Assembly (NCBI GenBank): GCA_037189845.1
Contig: JBBCIS010000008.1
Location: 248,001 to 312,000 of the forward strand
DNA: 64,000 bases
From: JAMLHH01 sp037189845
Lineage (GTDB): Bacteria > Bacteroidota > Bacteroidia > Chitinophagales > JADIYW01
Direction of reading: 5' to 3'
Shown here: piece by piece, positions 26,977 through 36,208 of the stretch
Layout: every line of letters starts with the position of its first letter
How positions within the stretch are numbered: position 1 is the stretch's first letter
Translations under genes and position numbers: made by a program
The notes under the pieces: generated by a model
What the model was told of the DNA's origin: nothing
Database searches by the model: none
The model's input: the letters and a program-made list of their open reading frames with translations, nothing else

Positions 26977-27081
26977 AGTATTGGGTGTTTTGAAAAATAA
27001 AAGATTACCTATCGAAGTATTCGCAAATCGTAATTGTATTCTTGCCAATTGCTTCTTGCATCCTTGCTTATTCGCCAATCC

Positions 27082-27420
27082 CTATATCTGCTTATTCAGC
27101 TCCACCAGAAATGCTCTTAATGATTTTAATTTCTCTGAAACATCCACATTACTTTCTAATTTTTCAGGCTGCGTTTCCTTGAGTTTTTTACGGGCCCCAT
27201 CCAGCGTGAATCCCTTTTCTTTGACTAAGTGATAGATAACCTTTAAATTATCAATATCCTTCTTGGTGAAAAGCCGGTTTCCTTTTTGGTTTTTTCTTGG
27301 TTTGAGGATGTCAAATTCTGTTTCCCAGAATCGGATTAAAGATTTTGAAACTCCAAACATTTCAGCAACTTCTCCGATGGAGTAATACAGTTTCTCTATT
27401 TCACGTTCTTTGTATGGCAA
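27082..27420 (-). CDS. MerR family transcriptional regulator
   Basis: The 112-residue protein has the MerR winged helix at its N terminus: YYSIGEVAEMFGVSKSLIRFWETEF, then KNQKGNRLFTKKDIDNLKVIYHLV. The C terminus is only a short helical tail, with no cysteine-rich or ligand-binding domain, so it is a minimal MerR. The start is TTG at 27420; no in-frame ATG precedes the first helix. It lies 19 bases downstream of the M23 peptidase gene on the same strand, suggesting co-transcription. This pairing looks typical for Bacteroidota, but its targets cannot be read from the sequence. Confidence 0.92.
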   Translation of the reverse strand: MPYKEREIEKLYYSIGEVAEMFGVSKSLIRFWETEFDILKPRKNQKGNRLFTKKDIDNLKVIYHLVKEKGFTLDGARKKLKETQPEKLESNVDVSEKLKSLRAFLVELNKQI

Positions 27421-27439
27421 AATCTATCTTTTTAAATGG

Positions 27440-28408
27440 TTAATCAAAAGCCTGGTTTCCTTGCTCTGCTAATATAACTACTTGATTGTATTCTTCAGGT
27501 GTTAAATCATTAAAGAAAAAGTTGACAGGGTCAATTTTAACACCTTTTCTGATGACTTCATAATGTAAATGCGGTCCGGTGGACTTCCCGGTGCTGCCGA
27601 CCAACGCAATTTTTTGTCCTCTTTTGACTTTTTGCCCTTTTCTGACAAGAATCCGACTGCAGTGTGCATACAACGTCTGATAGCCATAACCGTGATTGAT
27701 AATGACTTTGTTGCCGTAACCATCTGCTTCGCTGCCTGAATATTCAACCACCCCATTTCCGGTAGCATATATTTCTGTGCCGATAGGAGCTGTGAAGTCC
27801 AGCCCGGCATGCATTTTAGGCGTTTTGTAAATAGGATCGATCCTCCGGCCAAAACCCGATGCAATACGTTTTAATTTTTCGTTGGCTACAGGTTGAATAG
27901 CAGGAATAGCTTCCAGCAGAAGACTTTTGTTTTTGTAAAGAGACTCCAGCTCATCATAGGATTTGGATTGCACATACAGCTGCCTTTCCAGCCCCTCTAA
28001 CTTCTGAAGTGTAGAGCTGATCAGGTTTGTCTTATTTGTTTTGGATAACTCTCTGTAACGTTGCTGTACAGCAATTCCTTTTCTGAGTTGTTCAGGAAGC
28101 GGATCGGCCTCAAAAATGACTCTGTAGATCTGATCATCCCTATCTTCCAGATCAGAAATGACTTTAGATAATGATTCTATTCTCTTATTGATAACCAGAT
28201 AGTTATTTTCTAACTCTTTAAGTGATTCTTCAATATTAGCCTGAGCTGGCGGTGTGATAAAAGTATAACCTAATGAGAGAATGATGAATGCAAAAAACAG
28301 AGCGGTCAGAAGAAAACCCAGAACCTGCGAGATGCGCTGTCCCCAGGTCTTTTTGACCTTTTCGTATTTCAACGTGTTCGGATTGTAATAATAGGTCTCC
28401 TTTTGCAT
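27440..28408 (-). CDS. M23 family peptidoglycan endopeptidase, membrane anchored
   Basis: The 322-residue protein has a cytoplasmic N terminus, one transmembrane segment (about 28-50), a coiled-coil stalk (about 55-165) and a C-terminal lysostaphin-like M23 domain. The zinc ligands are present: H200 and D204 in HAGLDF, and H282 in GPHLHYE, with H249 (YAHC) and H280 as catalytic histidines. It is therefore likely an active cell-wall endopeptidase of the NlpD/MepM kind, not an inactive EnvC-like activator. It is divergent from alaS and upstream of the MerR gene. Confidence 0.93.
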   Translation of the reverse strand: MQKETYYYNPNTLKYEKVKKTWGQRISQVLGFLLTALFFAFIILSLGYTFITPPAQANIEESLKELENNYLVINKRIESLSKVISDLEDRDDQIYRVIFEADPLPEQLRKGIAVQQRYRELSKTNKTNLISSTLQKLEGLERQLYVQSKSYDELESLYKNKSLLLEAIPAIQPVANEKLKRIASGFGRRIDPIYKTPKMHAGLDFTAPIGTEIYATGNGVVEYSGSEADGYGNKVIINHGYGYQTLYAHCSRILVRKGQKVKRGQKIALVGSTGKSTGPHLHYEVIRKGVKIDPVNFFFNDLTPEEYNQVVILAEQGNQAFD

Positions 28409-28499
28409 AGGTATCCGAGGAAAATAACTACTTTTGCGTGTCGAAAAGTATCATATACTTTGACAAATTTAGTACAAATAAAAATTAACATCAGCTTCA

Positions 28500-31127
28500 A
28501 TGGAGTATAAAAGTGCGAAAGAGATAAGAAAAGCCTTTTTAGACTTTTTTCGTAGTAAACAACATTTAATCGTACCGTCCGCACCGGTTGTCGTCAAAGA
28601 TGACCCGACACTGATGTTTACCAATGCAGGAATGAATCAGTTCAAAGATTATTTTCTGGGCAATAAAACTGCGCCGTCGCCACGTATTGCAGATACACAG
28701 AAGTGTCTGAGAGTGAGCGGAAAGCACAATGATCTGGAGGAAGTAGGTGTAGATACTTATCACCACACTTTGTTTGAAATGCTGGGCAACTGGAGCTTTG
28801 GCGATTACTTCAAGGAAGAAGCGATAGCATGGAGCTGGGAGTTGTTGACAGAGGTATTGAATTTGCCGAAAGACAGATTGTATGCTACAGTATTTGAAGG
28901 AGATGCGAAAGAAGGAATTCCTGCAGATACGGAAGCTTTGGAGTTTTGGAAAAAATACCTGCCGGAAGAAAGAATTCTTTTCGGTAACAAAAAAGATAAT
29001 TTCTGGGAGATGGGTGATACAGGACCTTGCGGACCTTGTACCGAAATTCACGTGGATTGCCGTCCTGATGCCGAAAGGGCAGTAGTGCCGGGCAAAGATT
29101 TAGTGAATGCCGATCATCCTCAGGTGATAGAAATCTGGAACAACGTATTTATCCAGTTCAACAGAAAGAAAGACGGAAGTCTTGAATCACTACCGGCTCA
29201 GCACGTAGATACAGGAATGGGCTTTGAACGTCTGGTGCGTGTGATCCAGGGCAAATCTTCCAACTATGATACAGATGTATTCTCAGGAACGATTGCAGCA
29301 ACCGAAAAGCTGACAGGCAAAAAATATGACGGTTCTGATACCCAACAGGCAATAGCTTTCAGGGTATTGGCTGACCATATCAGAGCAGTGAGCTTTGCTA
29401 TTTCTGACGGACAATTGCCTTCCAATACAGGAGCGGGATATGTGATCAGAAGAATTTTAAGACGTGCAGTGAGATACTATTTCTCTGCTTTGGACAGAAA
29501 ATCTCCATTGTTGCACGAATTGGTTCTGGTGATTGCAGAGCAGTTTGAAGATGTATTTCCTGAATTGAAAAAACAGGAATCTTTTGTTACGAAAGTGATT
29601 TTCGAAGAAGAATCTAACTTCCTCAGAACTTTGGATGCTGGTCTGAAAAGGATGGATGCTATCATCAAAGAAAGTACAGATAAAAATATCGCAGGACAAG
29701 CGGCTTTCGAGCTATTCGATACTTACGGATTTCCATTGGATCTGACCAGATTGGTTGCTACAGAACAAGGCTACAATGTAGATGAAAAAGGTTTTGAAAC
29801 GGAAATGGAGCAACAAAAAGCCCGTAGTCGTGCAGCGACCGAACTGGATATGTCTGACTGGGTAGTTTTGGGAGAAGGAGTAAATCAATTCAAAGGATAC
29901 ACTACTTTGGAAACTGAATCTAAGCTGTTGAAATACAGAAAAGTGACCGGAAAAGGTAAGGAATTATTTCAACTTGTTTTGGACCAGACACCATTCTATG
30001 CAGAAAGCGGTGGGCAGGTAGGAGATAGAGGAAAATTATTCTTCGGTGCGGAAATCATCGAAGTCGTGGATACGAAAAAAGATATGGATTTGATCATCCA
30101 TTTCACAGAGCAGCTGCCATCCAATCCTTCTGCGCCGATACAGGCAGTTGTGAATGCGGATCTGAGAAAAGCGACGACGATTCATCACTCTGTGACACAT
30201 CTTTTACAGTCTGCATTGAGACAGGTTTTAGGTACACATGCAGAGCAGAAAGGTTCATTGAATAATTCTGAATACCTGAGATTTGACTTTTCACATTTTG
30301 CGAAACTCACACCGGAGGAAATCCTGAAAGTAGAAGATATTGTGAATGCGAAAATCCTGGAAAATGTCCCGGTCGTTATCAAAGAAATGCCGAAAGATGA
30401 AGCTTTGAAGCTGGGGGCAATGGCATTATTCGGTGAAAAATACGGAGATACAGTACGTGTGGTCGTGATGGATCCGAACTATTCAGTAGAGCTTTGTGGT
30501 GGTACGCACGTAGGTAATATAGGTGAAATAGGTATATTCAAAATTACTGCGGAATCAGCTGTTGCTGCCGGAGTGAGAAGGATAGAAGCTGTAGCAGGAC
30601 AGGAAGCGGTGAATTATTTCCGTGACAAAGAAACACAGTTGAATGTAGTAGCTGAGTTATTAAAACGTCCTCAGGATATTCAGAAAGCGATTGCTCAGCT
30701 ATTGGAAGACAATGCTCAGCTGAAAAAACAATTGGAGCAGTTCCAGCAGGAGAAAGCCGGACAAGCGAAGCAACAAATCAAACAATCTTTTGCAAAGCAG
30801 GGGGATATTTCATACGTCATTGGTCAGTTTGACGGAATCAATACAGATAATTCCAAACAAATAGCGACCGAATTGCGCCAGGAAATCAGCAGCTCTGTTA
30901 TCATTTTGGCAGGAGTGGCGAATGACAAGCCATTTATCACAGTAGCCATCTCAGATGATTTAGTGAAAGATAAAGGACTGAATGCAGGGAAAATTGTGAA
31001 AGAGCTCGCTGCAAATATCAAAGGTGGCGGAGGTGGCCAACCATTTATTGCTACAGCCGGAGGGCAGGATGCAAGCGGGATTTCTAAAGTAATAGAAGCT
31101 GCAAAAGAATTAATTAACAAATTGTAA
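28500..31127 (+). CDS. alaS: Alanine--tRNA ligase
   Basis: This full-length 875-residue class II synthetase charges tRNA-Ala. The N-terminal catalytic core has RKAFLDFF and the motif 2 region around MFTNAGMNQFKDYFLG. The editing domain has a zinc or catalytic HxxxH motif (HHSVTHLL, near residue 561) and CGGTH near residue 666. The C-terminal domain with a Gly-rich KGGGGGQP ends the protein. All parts are intact and in normal order. It is followed by gatB 21 bases later, so both may be transcribed together as translation genes. Confidence 0.98.
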   Translation: MEYKSAKEIRKAFLDFFRSKQHLIVPSAPVVVKDDPTLMFTNAGMNQFKDYFLGNKTAPSPRIADTQKCLRVSGKHNDLEEVGVDTYHHTLFEMLGNWSFGDYFKEEAIAWSWELLTEVLNLPKDRLYATVFEGDAKEGIPADTEALEFWKKYLPEERILFGNKKDNFWEMGDTGPCGPCTEIHVDCRPDAERAVVPGKDLVNADHPQVIEIWNNVFIQFNRKKDGSLESLPAQHVDTGMGFERLVRVIQGKSSNYDTDVFSGTIAATEKLTGKKYDGSDTQQAIAFRVLADHIRAVSFAISDGQLPSNTGAGYVIRRILRRAVRYYFSALDRKSPLLHELVLVIAEQFEDVFPELKKQESFVTKVIFEEESNFLRTLDAGLKRMDAIIKESTDKNIAGQAAFELFDTYGFPLDLTRLVATEQGYNVDEKGFETEMEQQKARSRAATELDMSDWVVLGEGVNQFKGYTTLETESKLLKYRKVTGKGKELFQLVLDQTPFYAESGGQVGDRGKLFFGAEIIEVVDTKKDMDLIIHFTEQLPSNPSAPIQAVVNADLRKATTIHHSVTHLLQSALRQVLGTHAEQKGSLNNSEYLRFDFSHFAKLTPEEILKVEDIVNAKILENVPVVIKEMPKDEALKLGAMALFGEKYGDTVRVVVMDPNYSVELCGGTHVGNIGEIGIFKITAESAVAAGVRRIEAVAGQEAVNYFRDKETQLNVVAELLKRPQDIQKAIAQLLEDNAQLKKQLEQFQQEKAGQAKQQIKQSFAKQGDISYVIGQFDGINTDNSKQIATELRQEISSSVIILAGVANDKPFITVAISDDLVKDKGLNAGKIVKELAANIKGGGGGQPFIATAGGQDASGISKVIEAAKELINKL

Positions 31128-31148
31128 GACAATAATTTATACGATATA

Positions 31149-32600
31149 ATGGAAGCATCGGTTTACGATAAGTACGAAGTGGTCATCGGTTTGGAGGTAC
31201 ACGCACAGTTGCTGACAAAAAGTAAAATCTTTACATCAGATTCTACTGAGTTCGGAGCGGCACCTAATACACAAATCAGTCCTATTACATTGGCATTGCC
31301 GGGAGTTTTACCCAAGCTGAATAAAGACGTGGTCAATATGGCTATCAAAGCAGGTCTGGCACTGAATTGTAATATCACAGAAGTAAATCATTTTGCACGT
31401 AAGAACTACTTCTACGCTGACTTGCCGAAAGGATATCAGATCTCTCAGGATAAAACACCTATCTGTACTGACGGATATATGGATATCGAAGTCAATGGGG
31501 GGAAAAAACGTATCGGTATCACCCGTATCCACATGGAGGAGGATGCCGGTAAAAATAACCACGAGCTGGATCCATTCTTCTCTTTGGTGGATTTGAACCG
31601 TGCCGGAGTGCCTTTGGCAGAGATCGTTTCTGAACCGGATTTACGCTCTTCCGATGAAGCTTATGCTTATCTGACTGAAATGAGGAAGCTGGTCAGATAT
31701 CTGGAAGTTTGTGACGGCAATATGGAAGAAGGTAGTATGCGTTGTGATGCAAATATATCTGTACGTCTTAAAGGAGCAACTGAGTTCGGTACGAGAGTAG
31801 AGGTGAAAAACATGAACTCTATCCGTAATGTTAAACGTGCTATCGACGGGGAAGTCAAAAGACAGATAGATTTAATCGAAAACGGAGAGCAGGTTGTACA
31901 ACAAACCAGAGGATTCAATCCTGCAGATGGTTCCACTGCACCATTGCGTTCCAAAGAATATGCGCACGATTATCGTTATTTCCCTGAACCGGATTTGCCG
32001 CCGTTGATCGTCAAACAAGACAGAGTGGATGAAATCAAAGCGACGATGCCACCGCTTCCATGCGAGCTGGTAGAGAAATTTACAACGGAATTAGGTCTTT
32101 CTGCGTATGATGCAGGTGTATTGACCGATGAGCGTGAAATCGCCCTGTATTATCTTGCTTTGACGGATCTGACTAAAAATTATAAAGCTGCTGCCAACTG
32201 GGTCATGGGAGAGGTAAAATCTTATCTCAACCAGAATGCTATCCATATAGATGATTTTGTACTGAGACCTGATCACATTGTTGCTATCATCGAGCTGGTG
32301 GACAATGGTACAGTAAGCTCTTCCGGTGCTAAGAAATTATTTGATGCATTGGTCGAAAAACCTGAATCTTCTGCATTGGATCTGGCCAAAGAACTACAAT
32401 TAGTACAAAACTCAGACGGCGATCAGCTGAAAGCGTGGGCAGAAGCTGCATTGGCTAAATTTCCTGCGAAAGTTCAGGAGTACAAAGGTGGTAAAAAGGG
32501 TATCCTCGGCTTGTTCATGGGGGAGGTGATGAAGCTTTCCGGCGGACAGGCGGATCCGAAAGCTACCACTAAGATTCTACAGGAGTTACTGGAGGGATAG
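31149..32600 (+). CDS. gatB: Aspartyl/glutamyl-tRNA(Asn/Gln) amidotransferase subunit B
   Basis: The 483-residue protein is GatB, the kinase/transamidation subunit that converts Glu-tRNA-Gln (and Asp-tRNA-Asn) to the amide form with ammonia from GatA. Characteristic pieces are GLEVHAQLLTKSKIF near the start, FARKNYFYADLPKGYQISQ, HMEEDAGKN, and the helical C-terminal YqeY/GatB tail ending in GGQADPKATTKILQELL. The length is typical. No gatA or gatC lies in the window. A strong hairpin terminator follows nine bases after the stop. Confidence 0.97.
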   Translation: MEASVYDKYEVVIGLEVHAQLLTKSKIFTSDSTEFGAAPNTQISPITLALPGVLPKLNKDVVNMAIKAGLALNCNITEVNHFARKNYFYADLPKGYQISQDKTPICTDGYMDIEVNGGKKRIGITRIHMEEDAGKNNHELDPFFSLVDLNRAGVPLAEIVSEPDLRSSDEAYAYLTEMRKLVRYLEVCDGNMEEGSMRCDANISVRLKGATEFGTRVEVKNMNSIRNVKRAIDGEVKRQIDLIENGEQVVQQTRGFNPADGSTAPLRSKEYAHDYRYFPEPDLPPLIVKQDRVDEIKATMPPLPCELVEKFTTELGLSAYDAGVLTDEREIALYYLALTDLTKNYKAAANWVMGEVKSYLNQNAIHIDDFVLRPDHIVAIIELVDNGTVSSSGAKKLFDALVEKPESSALDLAKELQLVQNSDGDQLKAWAEAALAKFPAKVQEYKGGKKGILGLFMGEVMKLSGGQADPKATTKILQELLEG

Positions 32601-32609
32601 AAGAATTCC

Positions 32610-32642
32610 AACTTTTCCAAAGTTCAGAACTTTGGAAAAGTT
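32610..32642 (+). terminator. Terminator hairpin after gatB
   Basis: A perfect 15-bp stem, AACTTTTCCAAAGTT against its complement, with a three-base loop lies nine bases after the gatB stop. It has no long T run, so termination efficiency is uncertain, but the stem itself is very stable. Confidence 0.7.
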
Positions 32643-32705
32643 AATATTTAAAATAACTTTAAAAAGTTATTAACTTGTTATTCGATTTATCTTAAAATCA
32701 AATAG

Positions 32706-32867
32706 ATGCTGTTGGACTTTTCGGAATACTACCATATTTACAACCATTCCAACGGAAGTGAGAATCTGTTTCTCCATTCCGGAAATTATGCGTTTTTTCT
32801 GAAAAAAGCCAAGACTGAAAATTCCTGCAGAATCAGCACTGATGGAGTTTTGTCGAGGGTAAAATAA
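32706..32867 (+). pseudogene. 5' remnant of IS200-like / REP-associated tyrosine transposase
   Basis: The frame encodes 53 residues beginning MLLDFSEYYHIYNHSNGSEN and continuing to FFLKK. The phrase YYHIYN..NG..NLF....NY.FFL is the recognisable N terminus of Y1-transposase (TnpA_REP) proteins. After FFLKK the sequence loses the family pattern and stops. The catalytic HUH and tyrosine regions are absent, so this is a dead fragment. It may be linked to the dispersed repeats in this window, which is an inference. Confidence 0.5.
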
Positions 32868-32948
32868 TTGAAAAATTCAGGTTTTCATCAGGATGCAACC
32901 CATCTGCAAACTTTTGACGCTGATTAGGTAGGTTTTTTTTGATTGATT

Positions 32949-33497
32949 TTAATACAATAAAGCTTTGTAATTTGCTAAGCGATATTCATAAGTTGAATTG
33001 ATTTTTTGTTCCCTAATCTTTGTTTTATAGTCTTCTAAACTTGCTATATAGGTATTTGCAGCAGGAGATGGCGATAGTAAAACATAAGTAGGGATATTGA
33101 CATCAGGTAAAATGTTTTTAAAATGCTTTTCAACAAATTTACTTGTACAAAGTATTTTTTTGATGTTAGAAGTTAAGCATTTTATTATACCCTCCTTATT
33201 GTATTCGACAATTTTTAGATTACTGTCACTACAATTATTTTTTGTTCTTTCAATTCTGTAAGCTATATCGGTTATTGCAATCTTGTTGAGTGAACATAGC
33301 TGTTGCTTATGTTCAAGGTTGCCAACAGGCAAATTAAATGTTTCGGATAAAAGTTTCCAAAAGTCACTTTTTCCACTTCCACTGTAAAACCATTCTCCAT
33401 AATTTTCTCCGTTAAAACAAGGGAAACTACCTATAATTAATGTTGTTGCATCTTCTGAATAGTATGGCTCAAATGGATGTGTTTCTATGTTTGTCAT
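32949..33497 (-). CDS. Uracil-DNA glycosylase family protein
   Basis: The 182-residue protein has an N-terminal strand LIIGSFPCFNGENYGEWFYSG, matching the active-site loop region of the MUG/UDG superfamily, and a C-terminal LLSPSPAANTY in the place of the family's second active-site loop. Such enzymes excise uracil or mismatched bases from DNA. It belongs to a small, poorly studied branch, and substrate range cannot be told. It stands alone between an intergenic remnant region and the sigma factor gene. Confidence 0.75.
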   Translation of the reverse strand: MTNIETHPFEPYYSEDATTLIIGSFPCFNGENYGEWFYSGSGKSDFWKLLSETFNLPVGNLEHKQQLCSLNKIAITDIAYRIERTKNNCSDSNLKIVEYNKEGIIKCLTSNIKKILCTSKFVEKHFKNILPDVNIPTYVLLSPSPAANTYIASLEDYKTKIREQKINSTYEYRLANYKALLY

Positions 33498-33602
33498 TAT
33501 TTTGTGGTTATTCGTTGAAAGAAAACTAATCTGGTATTTTACCTCATGGCTGATTCCTGTCTATGCAAACGTAATAATTTGTAATTAAATGTTTGTGTAA
33601 TA

Positions 33603-34853
33603 TTACCCACGGATTGCTTTCAGTCTTTCTATTTCTTTTGTAAGCGTTTGTTTTTCTGTTTTCGATTTTGTCAGTAGGATAGCTTGCTGGTAATATGAAA
33701 TGGCTTTATTAATGTCTGTGTCCGCATACAGGTAACCCAGCAATTCATGATAGTAATTGCTTTCAGTGAATTTTAGCTTTTCAGCTTCGGAGATGGCTTT
33801 GTCGTGTCCGTAGACCCTGGCAAAAGCAAATGTCCGGTTCAGTGCTGTTATAGGTGAATACTCAATAAGAATCAGCTGATTGTATAGCTGTAAAATGTGT
33901 TGCCACTTATCCTGGCCGGTAGGGGTGGTGTGCCAATACGCAACGCCTGCTTCCAGATGATATTTTGAGATATCATTGTTCTGACAGGCGTTGACCAAAA
34001 AGTAATTTCCTTTTTCAATGAGTGTTTTGTCCCACAGATTTTTGTCCTGGTTGTCAAATAACACGGTTTCGCCCTCATGATTGATTCTTGCTTCCAGCCG
34101 GGAGCTCTGGAAGCACATTAATGCAAGCAGCGCGTTAGCTTGCGGAGTATTAGTCAATGGATTTTCTGTTAGCAGCAATGTGAGCCGGACTGCTTCTGAA
34201 CAAAGTTCTTTTCTGATTTGACGGTTGCTGGTTGTAGAAAAATAACCTTCGTTAAACAACAGGTATAAAGTTTTCAGGACGGTATCCAACCGGGAATTGA
34301 TTTCCGTTTGGCTCAAAGATTTGATTTGGAAGTGGTCGTTGCGCAGATGGGCTCTGGCTCTGAATAAACGTTTTTTGATGGTTTCGGTTTTTGTCAGAAA
34401 AGCTTTGGAAATTTCTTCCACGCTAAAACCACAAAGAATCTGAAGTGCCAGACATATTTGAGATTCGGGAGGATTTGTAGGGTTGCAAACTGCAAAAATC
34501 ATTGCCAGCTGACTGTCATGAATCTGCTGACTACTCACCTCAAAGTCTGTTTCTGTTTCAAAGTCATCCGGTTTTACAGCTTCTCTGGCTTGCTTTTCAA
34601 TAACAGCAAGATGTTTGAAATAATCTTTGGTTTTGTTTTTGGCAACTGTGTAAAGCCACGCCTCCGGGTTTTCGGGTATTCCGTTAATCGCCCAGTTTTC
34701 AGAAGCTTTTAAAAATGTATCGCTCGCAATATCTTCAGCGATTTCAATATGCTTTAAACCAAAATGACGGCACAAAACAGCCGTCATTTTAGCGTATTCC
34801 TGCCGGAACAAGTGAGGTAAAAGGTCCTGATATGACAGATGATTTTCTTGCAT
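33603..34853 (-). CDS. ECF sigma factor with C-terminal TPR-like domain (ECF42 type)
   Basis: The 416-residue protein has sigma region 2 at the N terminus (YAKMTAVLCRHFG...AEDIASDTFLKASENW) and region 4 around residues 130-180 (LQILCGFSVEEISKAFLTKTETIKKRLFRARAHL). The C-terminal half is a long helical domain with TPR-like repeats (DUF6596 region). Sigma factors with this C-terminal extension form the ECF42 group and are typically encoded beside YCII/DGPF proteins. That is the case here, with a one-base overlap of the start codon and the YCII stop. No anti-sigma gene is nearby, in line with that group. Confidence 0.92.
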   Translation of the reverse strand: MQENHLSYQDLLPHLFRQEYAKMTAVLCRHFGLKHIEIAEDIASDTFLKASENWAINGIPENPEAWLYTVAKNKTKDYFKHLAVIEKQAREAVKPDDFETETDFEVSSQQIHDSQLAMIFAVCNPTNPPESQICLALQILCGFSVEEISKAFLTKTETIKKRLFRARAHLRNDHFQIKSLSQTEINSRLDTVLKTLYLLFNEGYFSTTSNRQIRKELCSEAVRLTLLLTENPLTNTPQANALLALMCFQSSRLEARINHEGETVLFDNQDKNLWDKTLIEKGNYFLVNACQNNDISKYHLEAGVAYWHTTPTGQDKWQHILQLYNQLILIEYSPITALNRTFAFARVYGHDKAISEAEKLKFTESNYYHELLGYLYADTDINKAISYYQQAILLTKSKTEKQTLTKEIERLKAIRG

Positions 34854-35197
34854 CAGTCACGTCTCAAAACTTCCCGGATTTCAATGTTGCCACCCACCTG
34901 CTCAAAAATCGGATTGGCTTTGGCAATTTCTACTGCTTCGTCGATATTTTCAGCACTGATGACGATGTAGCCGCTGATAAATTCTTTAATTTCTGTGTAA
35001 GGCCCGTCTGTGACCACATTGTCGGGTCTCACGGTTTTAGCGCTTCCCGGAACAGGTAAAAGAGTGTTGCCCTTGTCCACTAATTTGTTCTGTGCTGCAA
35101 TGCCGGCCAACCAGTTCATGCGTTCCTGCATTTGTTCAGGCGATGGTTTAAAGTCGGTAATTTCTTTTAGTCTGAAGATGAGTGCGAATTCTTTCAT
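34853..35197 (-). CDS. YCII-related (DGPF) domain protein, partner of the ECF42 sigma factor
   Basis: The 114-residue protein has the YCII ferredoxin-like fold and the DGPY motif (TDGPYTEIKEFISGY) that gives the DGPF family its name. Its stop codon overlaps the sigma factor start by one base (TGATG), so the two are translationally coupled. Such proteins are the conserved genomic neighbours, and probably regulon members, of ECF42 sigma factors. Their biochemical role is unknown. Confidence 0.92.
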   Translation of the reverse strand: MKEFALIFRLKEITDFKPSPEQMQERMNWLAGIAAQNKLVDKGNTLLPVPGSAKTVRPDNVVTDGPYTEIKEFISGYIVISAENIDEAVEIAKANPIFEQVGGNIEIREVLRRD

Positions 35198-35390
35198 TTT
35201 TTAAATTTTATGATTCATCCTTATGACGATTCACTTCTGAGAACGGGGACAAAGGTTGTGATTGGTTAATATACCCTTTTCTGCTGTATTCAATATTCAA
35301 AGTAAACATAATAATTTCTAATAAAATGTTTATATAAGGCGATATATGCTAATTAAACTTTGAGTATTATTGAACAAGTAATAAAATACA

Positions 35391-35954
35391 ATGATGACAG
35401 CGGATAAGGATACACGTCGGATCTATGTTCCCCTTATTTTCTATCCTAAAATATATGTCATATTGATATTGACGTTACTATTCTTACTGCCGTGTGCGAT
35501 GTTTTATTTTATTCCAATAAAGATGTTATATGTGTTGGCAATGGTTATTCCTTATCTATTGTTCTTGATTCCTGTAGCGTTTCTATCTCTTATGATAGTG
35601 ATTGGAGGAGAGAAGTTTGAATTTTCTTTTGATAAAACAGGTATTTACGATAATACAACTGTAGTCAGTTTGGGGGAAATTAAATGGAGACAGATGATAT
35701 CTTTTGAAGTAAGTAAAGTTTCTAATGTAGATGCCATTGTTATTCATTTGACTGAAAATTTTATTGATCAAAAGATTCAACAGCAAAGAAATATTTTCAG
35801 AAAATGGTTGATGATAATTACATACATTTGGATGGAGTATCCAGTATATATTTCTCAGGGTAGCCTAAAGTGGGATGTAGAGTTTGTGGTAGAAATTATG
35901 CGTGATTATCAGAATGGAATAGAAACTCAGGTGATAGATAGGGAAAATATATAG
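35391..35954 (+). CDS. STM3941-like two-TM protein, unknown function
   Basis: The 187-residue protein has two N-terminal transmembrane segments (about 16-38 and 45-68) followed by a cytoplasmic domain that starts near GGEKFEFSFDKTGIYD. It contains an IKWRQMISFEV segment, where a short strand with a tryptophan is followed by a polar turn. This resembles the STM3941-family membrane proteins. No catalytic site is seen. It is transcribed alone, and its start ATGATG has two possible Met codons. Confidence 0.6.
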   Translation: MMTADKDTRRIYVPLIFYPKIYVILILTLLFLLPCAMFYFIPIKMLYVLAMVIPYLLFLIPVAFLSLMIVIGGEKFEFSFDKTGIYDNTTVVSLGEIKWRQMISFEVSKVSNVDAIVIHLTENFIDQKIQQQRNIFRKWLMIITYIWMEYPVYISQGSLKWDVEFVVEIMRDYQNGIETQVIDRENI

Positions 35955-36026
35955 TGTAATCTATAGTGCCGTTTTTTGAGTTACAAGAGACTATTCGCTA
36001 TAATTGAATGAGTTAGGAGATGTTGC

Positions 36027-36204
36027 TTATAAGATAAAATGGATATGCTGTTCATCTTTCAATAAATCGCTGACAATACTATCCAGCTCAAATTCCCCCT
36101 TAATTTCCGAACAACATTCCCACATTTTTTTGTCTGGTGATATTTGTTGTTTTCTGAAAAGATAATTGTCTGACAAGTTAAAGGTTCTTCTATCGGGTAG
36201 TGTC
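36027..36204 (-). pseudogene. Open-frame remnant resembling the C terminus of a DUF4279 protein
   Basis: On the minus strand a 73-codon frame without any start codon ends at TAA 36029-36027. It reads NETLPDRRTFNLSDNYLF, then KMWECCSEI, GEFELDSIV and SDLLKDEQ. The Trp followed by a short strand and then a helix like LDSIVSDLLKD is reminiscent of DUF4279 domains, small proteins often found near toxin or contact-dependent genes. Its 5' part runs into the sulfurtransferase gene in another frame, so the gene is likely truncated. Low confidence. Confidence 0.3.
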
Positions 36205-36208
36205 TCAT

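Larger units (their letters stand above)
32601..32948 (+). other. Intergenic region with hairpins and a transposase remnant
   Basis: This gap of about 350 bases holds the gatB terminator, a second AT-only hairpin directly after it (AATAACTTT/AAAGTTATT, 32652-32671), and a short frame that resembles the start of a REP-associated transposase. The rest shows no coding or regulatory signal. Confidence 0.6.

Noticed and set aside
26881..27078. 65-codon minus-strand frame across intergenic element A
   Set aside because: The frame spans the G+C-rich structured element and is not conserved in copy B; the structure explains the sequence better than coding.
28463..28475. TAAATTTG on the minus strand as promoter of the M23 gene
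   Set aside because: It matches the -7 box but lies 56 bases upstream of the ATG with no -33 element at the expected spacing; too weak to list as a feature.
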